Shown: positions 1 through 10,363 of the stretch, in pieces
Numbering within the stretch: the first letter of the stretch is position 1
How the letters are laid out: every line of letters begins with the position of its first letter
Assembly: GCF_007655135.1 (NCBI RefSeq)
Contig: NC_045127.1
Location: forward strand, 18,075,699 to 18,139,698
Source: Punica granatum
Taxonomy: Eukaryota; Streptophyta; Magnoliopsida; Myrtales; Lythraceae
Length of the DNA: 64,000 nucleotides
Reading direction: 5' to 3'
Notes under the pieces: model-generated
What the model saw: only the letters and a program-made list of their open reading frames with translations
Told to the model about the DNA's origin: nothing
The model's database searches: none
Position numbers and translations under genes: made by a program

Positions 1-191
1 CATAGCGTGTACACTTCCCTAGGATCATTACCTTGAGCTCTGATACCACTTGTTAGGTAAAATCCACAGGCCCACTTTGGACTCGGGCCCATCTGCAACT
101 CAAAAGCTTAAGTCTATGGGTTGCTAGACCATTGTGTCTTATAAACCTATGGATTTCCTCTCGACTTTTCCATGTGGGACTATTTCCAACA
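1..191 (-). mobile_element. TRIM-like retrotransposon end: short LTR plus Met-tRNA primer site
   Basis: Read on the minus strand, 191 to 51 is a 141-bp terminal repeat that opens with TGTTGG and closes with CCTAACA. It is followed after two bases by TGGTATCAGAGC (48 to 37), the standard plant primer-binding site for initiator Met-tRNA. LTRs this short are typical of TRIM elements or very small copia-type elements. The rest of the element lies left of the window, so size and coding capacity cannot be judged. The second LTR is not visible here. Confidence 0.7.
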
Positions 192-1270
192 CATACACTC
201 GTCATTCTTCATATAGGAGAGAAATCATCCGAACAGAAAGGGTGTTGGTGTGATGGCATTTCATTAAAACTGTAAGTTCATTGCTGCCAATTCGAGATGA
301 GAGAAATTCCATGCAAGCAGGTAATCAGACAAAGCTATGAGAAAGAGAGAAACTGAAGAATGCCAAAGAGCTTGAGGATGAAGAACCTGTTGATCTGGGA
401 TTCGTTGATGATAAGAAATTCACAAGCGATTAGAATCCCCTCATAGATCAGTTGTGTGTAGGAGTTATCCGAGATCAGATACCAATTCAAATCTCTCAAA
501 ACATTGGATTGAATCGGTGGAAGTCTATCTCAATCAGGAGGAGCAGTGCTCGAGCAACTCACTTGACCTCTACTCATTGATCCAAATCATGCTTCAGGCC
601 CATATTCTCACAAAGTGCGAAAAATGATGTAAACAATGATTAAGTAAAAAAAAAAAAAAGCGATCACATTTCATGAAAAATTGTGTATATGGACTAATGT
701 TTAGATTATTTTTCCTTCTTAGTTCTTCTTGTATTTAAAAATGACACATATTTTATTTGTAAAAAAAACCAATTAAAAAGGCAAGAGGAAGAGAGAATGT
801 GAAATCTTGAGAGATAAAAAGAGTGGCACTGGAGGTTTGAACCCATGACCATAACAAGCTCTTAGAATGAAGCACAAAATAATGGATACAAATGAAAACA
901 ATGAAAAGTTTGCAAAAAGTTTTTGAAAAGGATAAAAATAAAAAATCTTGAAAAGTTTGTGCAAATTTTTGCAATAAAAAATGCTTGGATGCATGGTAAA
1001 AACCTATGTGCTCGGACCCATTTTAATCAATCAAAGTTGACATCCCATTTAAAATTTGAATTGGAATCTACTCAATTTCACCTCGTAATCTATTTTCCAG
1101 TGTAAATTTACAAATTGATTCCAAAATTTGATAACCATGTAATCGGATACTTCAAAGGAGAGCTCGGGCAAGCTAACCAGAATCAGAGAAGCCCTTTCGG
1201 AGAACGCAATATGTGTCACAAATGAGTTGCTGTCGTTATTTTATCAAAGATATACTAGATTGAGATGCAA
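192..1270. other. Intergenic, no gene recognised
   Basis: AT-rich, with A-runs near 646-658 and 762-771. Reading frames are short and do not resemble any family I know. I see nothing functional here. Confidence 0.5.
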
Positions 1271-1277
1271 AAGCTCC

Positions 1278-1412
1278 TAAAGTTTTTTTTTTTTTGGATC
1301 GTAAGGGAGATCAATGGGTACATAAGTTCCATTAGTGATGATCAAATTCAAGACCTCTCGGTTCCGAATCAGTATCTTGTACCATTACACTAAGATGGTT
1401 CCGAGTCGGCTT
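1278..1412 (-). mobile_element. SINE-like copy, minus strand
   Basis: On the minus strand the segment has a tRNA-like head. A box-A-like stretch (TAGTGTAATGGTACAAGA) is followed about 35 bases later by a box-B-like stretch (GGTCTTGAATTTGATC), and the copy ends in an A-run (the T-run at 1281-1293 on the plus strand). This is the layout of plant tRNA-derived SINEs. Target-site duplications are not clear, so the ends are approximate. Confidence 0.5.
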
Positions 1413-1955
1413 CTAGTAAACCACTGCAATAAAACCCTTTTCTTGAGAGCTCTAAACATTGATAGGTTACTATTTAAAATTCTTTTTCCCCGCCAAATTA
1501 TTTAAAGTCTATAGTTAATATCATTTTCTTGATGGTACTTTTCATCGGCGCCCTTAAAGAAAAGTTGAAGACCCAATTTATTGGATGGTGGAGGAATCAT
1601 ATAAACTCGCACAAAGGGAAAAAAAAAATATGAGACACATTGCGTCGCAGGGTCCTTATCATGCCATTTCATGAGTTGAGCATGGCCCGAGCATCGTGAA
1701 AGTAAAAAATGGACTGGTCGCACAACACATCTCTACAGGAAAATAGGAAGTGAATAAGCGACTCAAGAGTCAAGAGTGGTTCATCATCTTAACGGGTTGG
1801 CTAGCACGACCCATTGACACGATTGGGTAGGAAACATCCAAGCAGCATGCATTTGCGTGATTCTACTGGGTCTTTATGCACTTAATCGATTTAAGCCTTG
1901 AAGGGCTAAGTGGTATGAAATGGCACATTTAAAACTTACATGGTTCATTGGCATG
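1413..1955. other. Spacer, nothing recognised
   Basis: Mixed composition. No coding signal and no clear repeat structure were seen before the target-site duplication of the next element. Confidence 0.5.
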
Positions 1956-3471
1956 ATAATAATTGGACAAAATTGACAATTTGGTCTCTGAAATATACAC
2001 TCACGGCAAATTGGTCATTGAAATATATATTGTGTACTCATTAGTCCGAACGTTTCAAACGTTAGAACCAATTAATCATTCCATTCGAATAAATGGCAGG
2101 TCCCTGACGGAACGTGCCTCTCATGGCCGTTAATTGCTAGTAGAGGTCGTCCCTGAAGTCAAACCCCTTAAAATCGTTCCCGCTACAAATTGGTGCTTCC
2201 CCTAAAATCCGATCAAACCCTAATTGAACCACCCACTTCCACTCCAATCATCAAATTCGACTAAACAACTCAAGATTTCTACAATTTAGAGTGTCGCCTA
2301 TGATCTTCCGAAGTTGTAGCTCTGATTGTTGCTCGTTTTCCGGTGAGAAGCACTTGGGATCAACCACTATGGGAGTTTGCTCAATCGTTTTAAGGCTGTT
2401 GATTTGCGTGGCACATGGGGATCAAGTCAGTACATTTCCTGATTGTTGGTCATTTTGGCAGTTTTGGTTTCTTTTTGGGTTTTCCGAAAAAGTGGAGAAG
2501 CGATGTGGCAAATGATGAACGTTTATATGTTATTTATTCTACACTCAGATTGAGCAGTGTTGACTACAAACTCTGCTTATTATCTGATGCCATGAAGCTT
2601 CCCTCCAATCAAATCGTTATAGGAAGTTGTCGTTCTGAAATGCTTTGTCACGACCCGAAATTTCAGCTAGATTTTCCCTATAATTTCTTGATATCCATTA
2701 TCACATAACTATTCACATAAAACCAACTTTCCATAGACTCCCAAAAATATAAAACCAATCCAGCAAGTTCTAATATGAATATACATATCAAAAGAGAGTA
2801 ATTTTCTTTTCTCAACTACATTACTAAACAAAACAAAACAAAACAAAAATTTCAGATCGTAACATATTCAATACATTTTATACAAAAAGAATACTTATTA
2901 AATAACTAAGGTCCCTACCTTGTCCTCCGAGCTAATCCCCGTTATCAAAACAGTTCTCCTGTGCTGCTAGTCTTGCTCCTAGCTCATATGAAAAGTTTAT
3001 GTAGAGTGTGAGCTGCATCTCAATGAGTACTATATTCCAAAGCAAAATGAATTATTATTAAATAAATATTTAATTGCTAACAATCAAATATTCAAATAAA
3101 CAATACAATCACAATCAATCCAACTATCCACTCACTCGCACACATATACGGTATATATATGTATACATATTATATAAAAATATTAATTTTATCCATATTA
3201 AATTGAAGTCCTACTAACAAACACACGCAACTCTTCCAACCATTTCTCTTATATCCAATAGCACATAAACATCAAATATCTATTCATTTAGCGTTTCATA
3301 AAAAGTCACTACAAAATCACTCAACAAATCAAGTTTCAGCAACAATACAATTTTCACATAACAACCTAAGACAATTTAAACAATTATCACATCTCCAGCA
3401 ATCAGACAAGACAAACAATATACAACGAAATCAATCAATATAGTTATAGGGTTGCATTTCCTTGCACATCT

Positions 3472-3706
3472 CATTCAGGCCCCTTTTGCTATTCCGCCGG
3501 GTCCAGCGGCCATTCGGGCCCAATTTTCTATTCCGCCAGGTCCAGTGGCCATTCAAGCCTAATGTTCTATTCCGCCAGGTCCAGTGGCCATTCGGGCCCC
3601 ATTTTCTATTTCGTAGGGTCTAGCGGCCATTCAGGCCCCATTTTCTATTCCGCCGAGTCCAGCGGCCGTTCGAGCCCCCATTTTCTATTCCGTCGGGTCC
3701 AGCGGC
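3472..3706. repeat. GC-rich tandem repeat, ~40-bp unit, about six copies
   Basis: Successive units share 'attccgccgggtccagcggc' and 'cattcgggccc' with point changes (agcgg/agtgg, cgggccc/caggccc). The spacing between neighbouring units is 39-41 bp. The block is much richer in GC than its AT-rich surroundings. It lies inside the 4.4-kb TIR element. No function is visible. Confidence 0.85.
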
Positions 3707-4940
3707 CCCAAGGCTATAATCAAGCAATATCAGTATACACAAGCGCAATCCAAATCATATTACAATGGTATCACACTATCATCAGATATGTCATACATAA
3801 TCATATTGCATATCTCAAGTCAAAATGAAACATAAAAGGGCAATATCTCTCAATTTATTTCACACAACCTCGCAAAACCATTTCTTAATCTCTAACTGTC
3901 ACGATATTATTCTTAAATAATTAATTAACTATAATACATCATTTTACAAGGGAATAGAGCACTCACCGACAACTCCAAGAAAGATAGCTCATTGGGTCGA
4001 GCCTTCGGGGTGCAAGAATTCAGTCTCCTCGATCCCTACGATTTGTAAACATAAATTTAGAGAATAATTAACATAGCACCATTATGGGCTTCCCGTACCT
4101 CCCACAATCTTTTTTAGAGCCTATTATTTCTAATAAGTCCCGATTTATGTATATGTATATATGATATTCATTATGTCTATTTTTCATCTATGTCAAAACT
4201 AATTAAAACAATCTTCATAATTCTCATTTAAACAACCGTATTTTTCCGGTCAATTTCAAGGTAAATGAGAGATACATAAAAGACCAAAAATATATAATCA
4301 TAGTAATAGCAATAGCCGGATAATAATACAGGAAATCCGACATCATGAAATTCAAGGCAGCAAAGCGTAATCTCCTAACATTGCTTATCCAATATTGTTT
4401 ATAAAAGTTTATAATAACTTATCTAAACTAAAATAGCAATATCTAGAACTTTAGTAACTTAACAACATTATACATAATCGAATTCACTAACCATATCTAG
4501 TTAATACAAATTGAACAACAATTATTATTCTTCAGCTACCTCACCAACTCACATAGCTAGCTAGCTCCCAACTTCCTCAAATTCCCACCTCAACTAATCA
4601 TCATTCTAAAACTCAATTTTGATCCATTCCATCTAATTCCCTAAATTCATTAGTTCATTCAGATAATAAACTAAAACAAATGAAAGGTGTTCTTAATTAC
4701 TTCACAAACACAACTCCAATTTTTTTTACTTAATAAACTAACTATAGAACACTAAAGTAGCAGCTAGCAGCAAAGGAAAACCAAATGCCTCGAAAGTCCT
4801 AAGACCTTGAATCAACTATAAGGCCAACTTATTAACTGACTACTTGAACAAATTTTCACTTCATGGCTCATAGAAATAATTAAAGCTAAGTAAAGTGGAG
4901 ATCTAACCAAACGAAAGAAAATAAGAATTCAGCTATATAC

Positions 4941-5120
4941 ATACCCAAACTCTATCAATATCCAACAAAAAATGCAATACTAACTCTTCCTTATGAAATG
5001 ACTTCTATCTCGTTAAGACTAAAAACATACATACCCAAACTCTATCAATATCCAACAAAAAATGCAATACTAACTCTTCCTTATGAAATGACTTCTATCT
5101 CGTTAAGACTAAAAACATAC
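4941..5120. repeat. Perfect 90-bp tandem duplication
   Basis: 4941-5030 is repeated head to tail at 5031-5120, apparently base for base, starting with ATACCCAAACTCTATCAATA. Identity this high in decayed surroundings means a recent slippage or unequal exchange, or an assembly error. Confidence 0.9.
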
Positions 5121-6379
5121 TTCCATGAAAAGTCCATTGCTAGTCTCTACTACACTTCTATAAGAATATAAATGATAAGAATGAAACTTTCCCTACCTTC
5201 CACTAATCTATTTACCATACTTTATCTCAAGCAAATCTAAGAAAAATGCTCCTTGCAATAACCGACTAAATCAATATCTAGCTCACAAATTTCAGCACCA
5301 CCAATGTGGCCTAGCTTAGTTTATTATACGTTCAAATGTACTAGTATAAGTTATTCCATCAATTTCTCTAATTCATTCATCCAACTAACTTCTTGTTTCT
5401 AAATCCACAACAAGGACATAATTAAATAAATAAAGCTCAATCAAGAAGAATTGGCAACATACATAAGCTAGCTCGTAACTTAATTCGATGTAGCTAAGCT
5501 TTTCCCCATTCGATGCCTTTCTACTTCCAGTTCCATACCTCTGCTTATCCTGCTATATCTGTTGTGCTGAGATTTGAAGCTTGGTTGAAGCTTTTGGATG
5601 TGTCTGTGTGTTTGTTCTCGCTGCAGATAGTTGAAACTGCACCTTGGGGTTCTCGGGTTTATGGAAGTGCAAATAGGTTGTTCTCGGGTTTTTGGAAGTG
5701 CTGGGGCTTCTTTCTTTATTCTGCAGATGGTTCAAACTATGGTTCTCGAGTTGTTGTTTTGCTGATGCTTCTTTTTTTTTTCTTCTTAAATTGTTGTTCT
5801 CGGCTCGTTATCTCTACTTTGTCTTTGTTCTCTCTGCTTGTACTGTCTCTGTTCTCTTTGCTTGTAGCTCAGCACTAGGCAAAGTGCTTCTTGTGGTCAA
5901 TGTCGCTTCCAAATGGGCTGTGGGGGTTCTTGAGTTATTTTGTGGGTGTTCTCAGGGTTATTCTGAGGCAAGCGACTCTGATATTTTGTATATGGGATCA
6001 AAGTTCTATGTGAGGGTTCTCGGGTTATTATGTAGATGGGATCAAGCTAAGGATGTTCTGTGTGTTGCTGTTTTTGCTGGGGGTTCTCGAGTATTTGGCT
6101 TTTTTGGGGTGAAAATTCAGGGGGTTCTCTTCATGTTTTTTGTTGTTTTTGCCTTCTTCTGTTCTTAGGTTAGGGTTTTCTGTTCAAAACAGGGAAAGGG
6201 ACGAAGGCTGGATAGTGTGGTAGAGACTCACAGTGGCAATTAACAGCCATGAGAGACACTTTTCATCAGGGACCTACCATTTATTCGGACTAATTAGTAT
6301 ACAGAATATATTTCAAGGACCAATTTACCGTGAGGTGTATATTTCAGGGACCAAATTGTCAATTTTGTCATAATAATTG

Positions 6380-6895
6380 ACATATATTAACCAATGCGGG
6401 TTGGTTCAAACAGCTCGTCGCTTGTTTCATCTTAAACAATGTCTCAATTCCGTGTATTGTAAATGAAAAAATTTTACGCCGGGAGAGTTTCACAAAAAAA
6501 AAATGACAGATGCTATTCTTAACAACCAAAATCTAAAAGTGACAATCAAGGAAAATTTCATAATATTATATTAACAACGTATAATTATTTTATTTAGTAT
6601 ACACCCCGATATTCGAAAGTTCAATGGGCTCCGATTAATCCAATTCGAGTCAGGTTAGTCTACTAAAATGTTATAATTATTTTTTTATGCAAATTAATTA
6701 ACCCGTGCTAACTAACCATGCTGGGCCACGAAGACTTGGCTCAGTCATGAAAACATCAATTGTTCATGGTTTAATTTAACTAGGTGATATGCCTGCTTTT
6801 TGTGCGGTAATATTTTATCATTTTTTATGGCAAAATGTAAATAATCAAAACATATGATGGAAATCAATGAATATAAGAAAATAAAAATATAATAC
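6380..6895. other. Spacer with a truncated SINE tail
   Basis: 6435-6505 resembles the 3' half of the SINE-like copy at 7728-7870: both contain 'gtattgtaaatgaa' followed by a 'gggaaaacttca'-like stretch. The rest is AT-rich with nothing recognised. Confidence 0.4.
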
Positions 6896-7005
6896 TTACT
6901 CTTTTTTCGGTTATGAAGGAGACCCGTGTAGGTATAGTGTAATGAGTATCGAACTCGAAACCTCTTAATTACCAGATGAAGGCACGCACCACTACGATAC
7001 ACCCA
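6896..7005 (-). mobile_element. tRNA-derived SINE, minus strand
   Basis: On the minus strand the copy starts at GGGTGTATCGTAGTGGTGCG (box-A-like). It continues to GGTTTCGAGTTCGATACTC, which contains a good box B (GTTCGATAC), and ends in an A-rich tail. The A/B spacing fits a tRNA-type pol III promoter. Short flanking repeats (AATACTTA on both sides) may be the target duplication. It is non-coding. Confidence 0.7.
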
Positions 7006-7727
7006 TTTTTAATAAAAGAAATACTTATACTAATCTTTAAGAATGTGAACCACATGTATATATAGTAAATTTACCAATAGAAAAATCATGTAAGAGTAAG
7101 GATCTATGAGAAAACTTTAGCAAATAGAAGATATACATATAAAACGAATCTCCAAGTCACCATTTATAGGATTTTCGGTGCATTGAATTTGAAAAAATAT
7201 CTCATACTTCGATGAGCTTTTTAAATATTCAAACACTTTTAATTTTTTAAAAAGGCTCATAATTATATATCAATACATACAAATCATATGGACTTATATC
7301 CAAAATTAGTTGAATATGATATATAAAGTAAAATTCGGTAAAAATTTATTTAACCGAAATTTGAAAAGGCAAACATGTGAATCTCCCTACTCGAAATTAA
7401 ATTCTCCAAGCATTTCAAATGACAATTAATCATGAGTTAAGGGTTTTAAAATAACGACATTTTATAAGTTACTTGTCACTTTTTTTTATATATATTATAT
7501 ATATTAGGGGCAAAACGGATGACTGACAAGAAATTTTCCTACTTCTCTCTACCGTGCAATTCGGTCCGACAAAAAACTTGCCTTCCTTTCTTGAAAATCA
7601 ATTGATGCCAACAATTTCAGGCAAAAAGTGAAAAGAAATTATGCAAGAATATCATGATAGCACATCCTTTTATCCGAATAAATAATATAATATATTAATT
7701 GTGAGGATTTAATCACAATGATGTGCA
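7006..7727. other. AT-rich spacer
   Basis: Strongly AT-rich, with TATATA runs near 7485-7505. No gene, RNA or repeat boundary could be supported. Confidence 0.5.
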
Positions 7728-7870
7728 TGAACCATGTCGGAAGGGTGCAATGCGGTTACCGACTTAGGATGGTTCAGGTGTTCGGCACCTTGCCTCTTTC
7801 CATTACATAAGTTTTCAGTTCGAGTATTGTAAATGAAGAAAATTAAAGATTGGGAAAACTTCATCATTGA
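7728..7870 (+). mobile_element. SINE-like copy
   Basis: It contains GGATGGTTCAGGTGTTCGG (box-A-like) and CAGTTCGAGTATTG (box-B-like) about 45 bases apart, followed by an A-rich tail. Related 3' halves occur near 6435-6505 and perhaps 8257-8345, which supports a repeated family. The copy is degenerate and its ends are uncertain. Confidence 0.45.
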
Positions 7871-10285
7871 TTAGTAGGTCAATCATGTTCAAATATGAAT
7901 TATTCAGAATTTATTAAACTTTTAAATATCATATAGTGTAAAACGAAAAAAAAAGAAAAAGAAAAAGAAAAAGATTGAGTTCTTGTTACTTTATAGGCGA
8001 GACACCAATAAATAACATTTCCTTTCTTTGAAGTTGAACGTTTCTGATGCAAGCAAAAGCATGCAAGGGGAATTGCAATCCTCTACGTCAATTACAACTC
8101 TTAACAGAAAACATTACGGTGCATTCCATAATAATATTTGTACATTCTTATCAAGAAAACTGCTGCCACCTTTTTATTTCTTCCATGGGGAACGTTTTGT
8201 CATATCTACGTCTTCTCCTTGTTCCTTTAAAATAACATAATCACTAGCTATGTAGCAGATGCGAACCGCCTTAGATGGTACAACACCTCTTATTCTTATG
8301 GGTTTTGGTTTTAAATTTTGTGACTGAAAAAAATTCGTGATTAAGAGAGTTGTACCCTTTAATAGGCCGATCTGACTTGAGTCGGAATAAGTTGGGATTC
8401 ATTTGGTTTTCGGATAATAAGTGGTGCAAATTGAACAACCATAACTAGCTAGGGCAACTTTTCAAAGATAAGATAGTTAATTACTAATGTGTGATTCCTA
8501 ACCTTGCTCCAAAATGTATTGGTCCATTGGATCAACTTTATGTCAGAAGTTGTAGGTCATAGAAAATTAATGGATCGGCCCATGTATATATATATATATA
8601 TATAATGAGGCAGGCCGACATAAAATACCCAGAACAATGTAACATGTGCGTATACACACAGATATATATATATATATGTATATATAAAACTTGACTGTTT
8701 TGTGAGTATGTGAGTACGCTGGAGAGAATACGATTTGAATTCAGTGTTTTCGCGATTGTAATTTTTTTTGTTTATTTTTTATTATATTTTTAATAAATTT
8801 ATTTTATTTATAATATATTCTATTCGACTATCGATGAATAAATGAATGAAAACAATAAGTGCATTTACATTATTATTTCATCCTATTAGGCAAATAAATT
8901 CTAAACGATGAAGTAAATAATAAAATTATAAAGTAATATAAAACAAATACGTTACTTAATGCTGAAGTAAATAATAATATTATAAAATAATATATTAATA
9001 TATACGTTTATTCAATGATGAAGTAAATAATATTAATATTTATGTTTATTTTTCTATAAGTTTTCATCAAATTAATTTTCATGAATTTCATTGTAAAATT
9101 AATTGGTAGAATATTCGATCAAGCGGGGTGATTTTCTCGTATACTACGTACCTCATTCTACTCTTTTAGGGCAAATGGAATTAATGAAAATTAATTGGTA
9201 GAATACTTGATCAAGCGGGTGATTTACAAAATTTGATGCTTTTTTGCTACTTATCAAGCGCATGTTAACTCTGATATTATTCAGTAGAAGGATTATTAGC
9301 TTAGTTAATTGCTTCAATTTAATTTTCATCAACTATAGGTATTAACTATCCTATTAATTTAAAAATGATTAATCTCATATAATTTTTCCTCATTAACTAT
9401 CATATATTAGCTTAAATGCCACAATAAAAAATCTTCATAATAACATCATTAATGACCGTGCGTAGGACATGCCATTACTCTAGTTATATATATATGATGG
9501 AAATTGGCTCAAATGACCCTCGACCCATCTTTTACATCAAACTGAACCTTGACAGTTAAAAATTATATCAGAGATGACCTTCTCTCCACGTTCCGTGAAA
9601 CAACTGATGGAAACCTCTGATGTGACTTATAATATTATTTTTCCGTTTGATGTGGCTTTTTAAAATTTCAAAACGACTCAAACTTTTAAGATTTTTCAAA
9701 ATCTTCCCCACTCTCTCTCTCTCTCTCTCCCCCCCTTCTCCACTTTCTCTCTCTTCTGCAATGGGCTCGCGATGACGTGGGAAGGCTGATCACGCGCTGC
9801 TCAGGTGGCTCCCGTTGGTTGCTGGTTTTGTACTTGAATGTGGGGGCTGTTGGTGTCGCTTCGAATGTGAGGTGCCAATTCCTGATTCATCCGGAATTGG
9901 GATTCCTTTCCGCAAAGTATGTACGGACTTCCATGGATTGGTCATTCCATTCCTCGTCGACATGGGAATAGGCTAGGGGCAAATTGACCATCTTGCCCTT
10001 CGCAGTTTATATATGTTTGTATACGAATGCTCCATATGTTGAAAATCCTCTGATACAGCGTGTTGTTAAAAATTAGATAAGCATACTGAGCATATTTAAG
10101 GTGGATTTAGATTTTCTAGACCTTACAACTCTTACAACTTTGATAAGCGCGGTATATGTTCGGCCCGACCAATGGAAAATCATTAGTTGGGGGGAAGGAA
10201 AGGATACTTCCTCTAATAGTTTGCCACTGAAGGTGCGGACAATTACCATCTAGCCACGCAGATAAGCTCACGAGCGAAGGAGACG
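7871..10285. other. AT-rich intergenic region 5' of the RCC1 gene
   Basis: It holds a (TA)n run (about 8584-8604), a second TATATA-rich run (8662-8686), a SINE-like remnant (8257-8345, with CCGCCTTAGATGGTACAAC), and a CT microsatellite (9711-9728). A segment at 9500-9660 ('gatgacctt...acgttccgtg') reads like a single terminal arm of a Mutator-like element without a visible partner. The RCC1 promoter must lie in the right part. A TATATAT motif near 10008-10014 is a possible TATA box, but I cannot place the transcription start. Confidence 0.5.
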
Positions 10286-10360
10286 ATGAAGCGACTCTGC
10301 TCAGCATTCCATCGAACACTCAGCATGTCCAATCCTCTCTTCATCTGCCATAGCCGGTGA
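10286..10360 (+). CDS. Upstream ORF (24 codons) in the RCC1 leader
   Basis: An ATG at 10286 opens a 24-codon reading frame that ends with TGA at 10358-10360, three bases before the main RCC1 start codon at 10364. It is in a different frame from the main ORF. If the transcript begins upstream of 10286, ribosomes would have to leak past or reinitiate, so the small frame could lower translation of the main protein. The peptide resembles nothing I know. The transcription start is not known, so its presence in the mRNA is inference. Confidence 0.4.
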   Translation: MKRLCSAFHRTLSMSNPLFICHSR

Positions 10361-10363
10361 AAT

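Larger units (their letters stand above)
1966..6369. mobile_element. 4.4-kb long-TIR DNA element (Mutator-like), non-autonomous
   Basis: The two ends are inverted copies of each other over roughly 150-200 bp (1966-2140 against 6230-6369), starting with GACAAAATTGAC and including the words for a 'ggtccctgaaatatacac' type terminus. Both sides carry the same 10-bp direct repeat ATAATAATTG (1956-1965 and 6370-6379). Long TIRs with a 9-10 bp duplication are typical of Mutator-like elements. No transposase was recognised inside, so the element would depend on enzymes in trans. The interior holds a 40-bp tandem repeat, a 90-bp duplication and an LTR-like start motif (2646), which suggests other elements inserted into it. 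Confidence 0.85.

Noticed and set aside
5513..6168. Frames of 121 and 158 codons inside the 4.4-kb TIR element
   Set aside because: Rich in Leu/Phe/Ser/Cys from repeated 'gttctcggg' and T-rich sequence; two overlapping frames are open at once. No known family.
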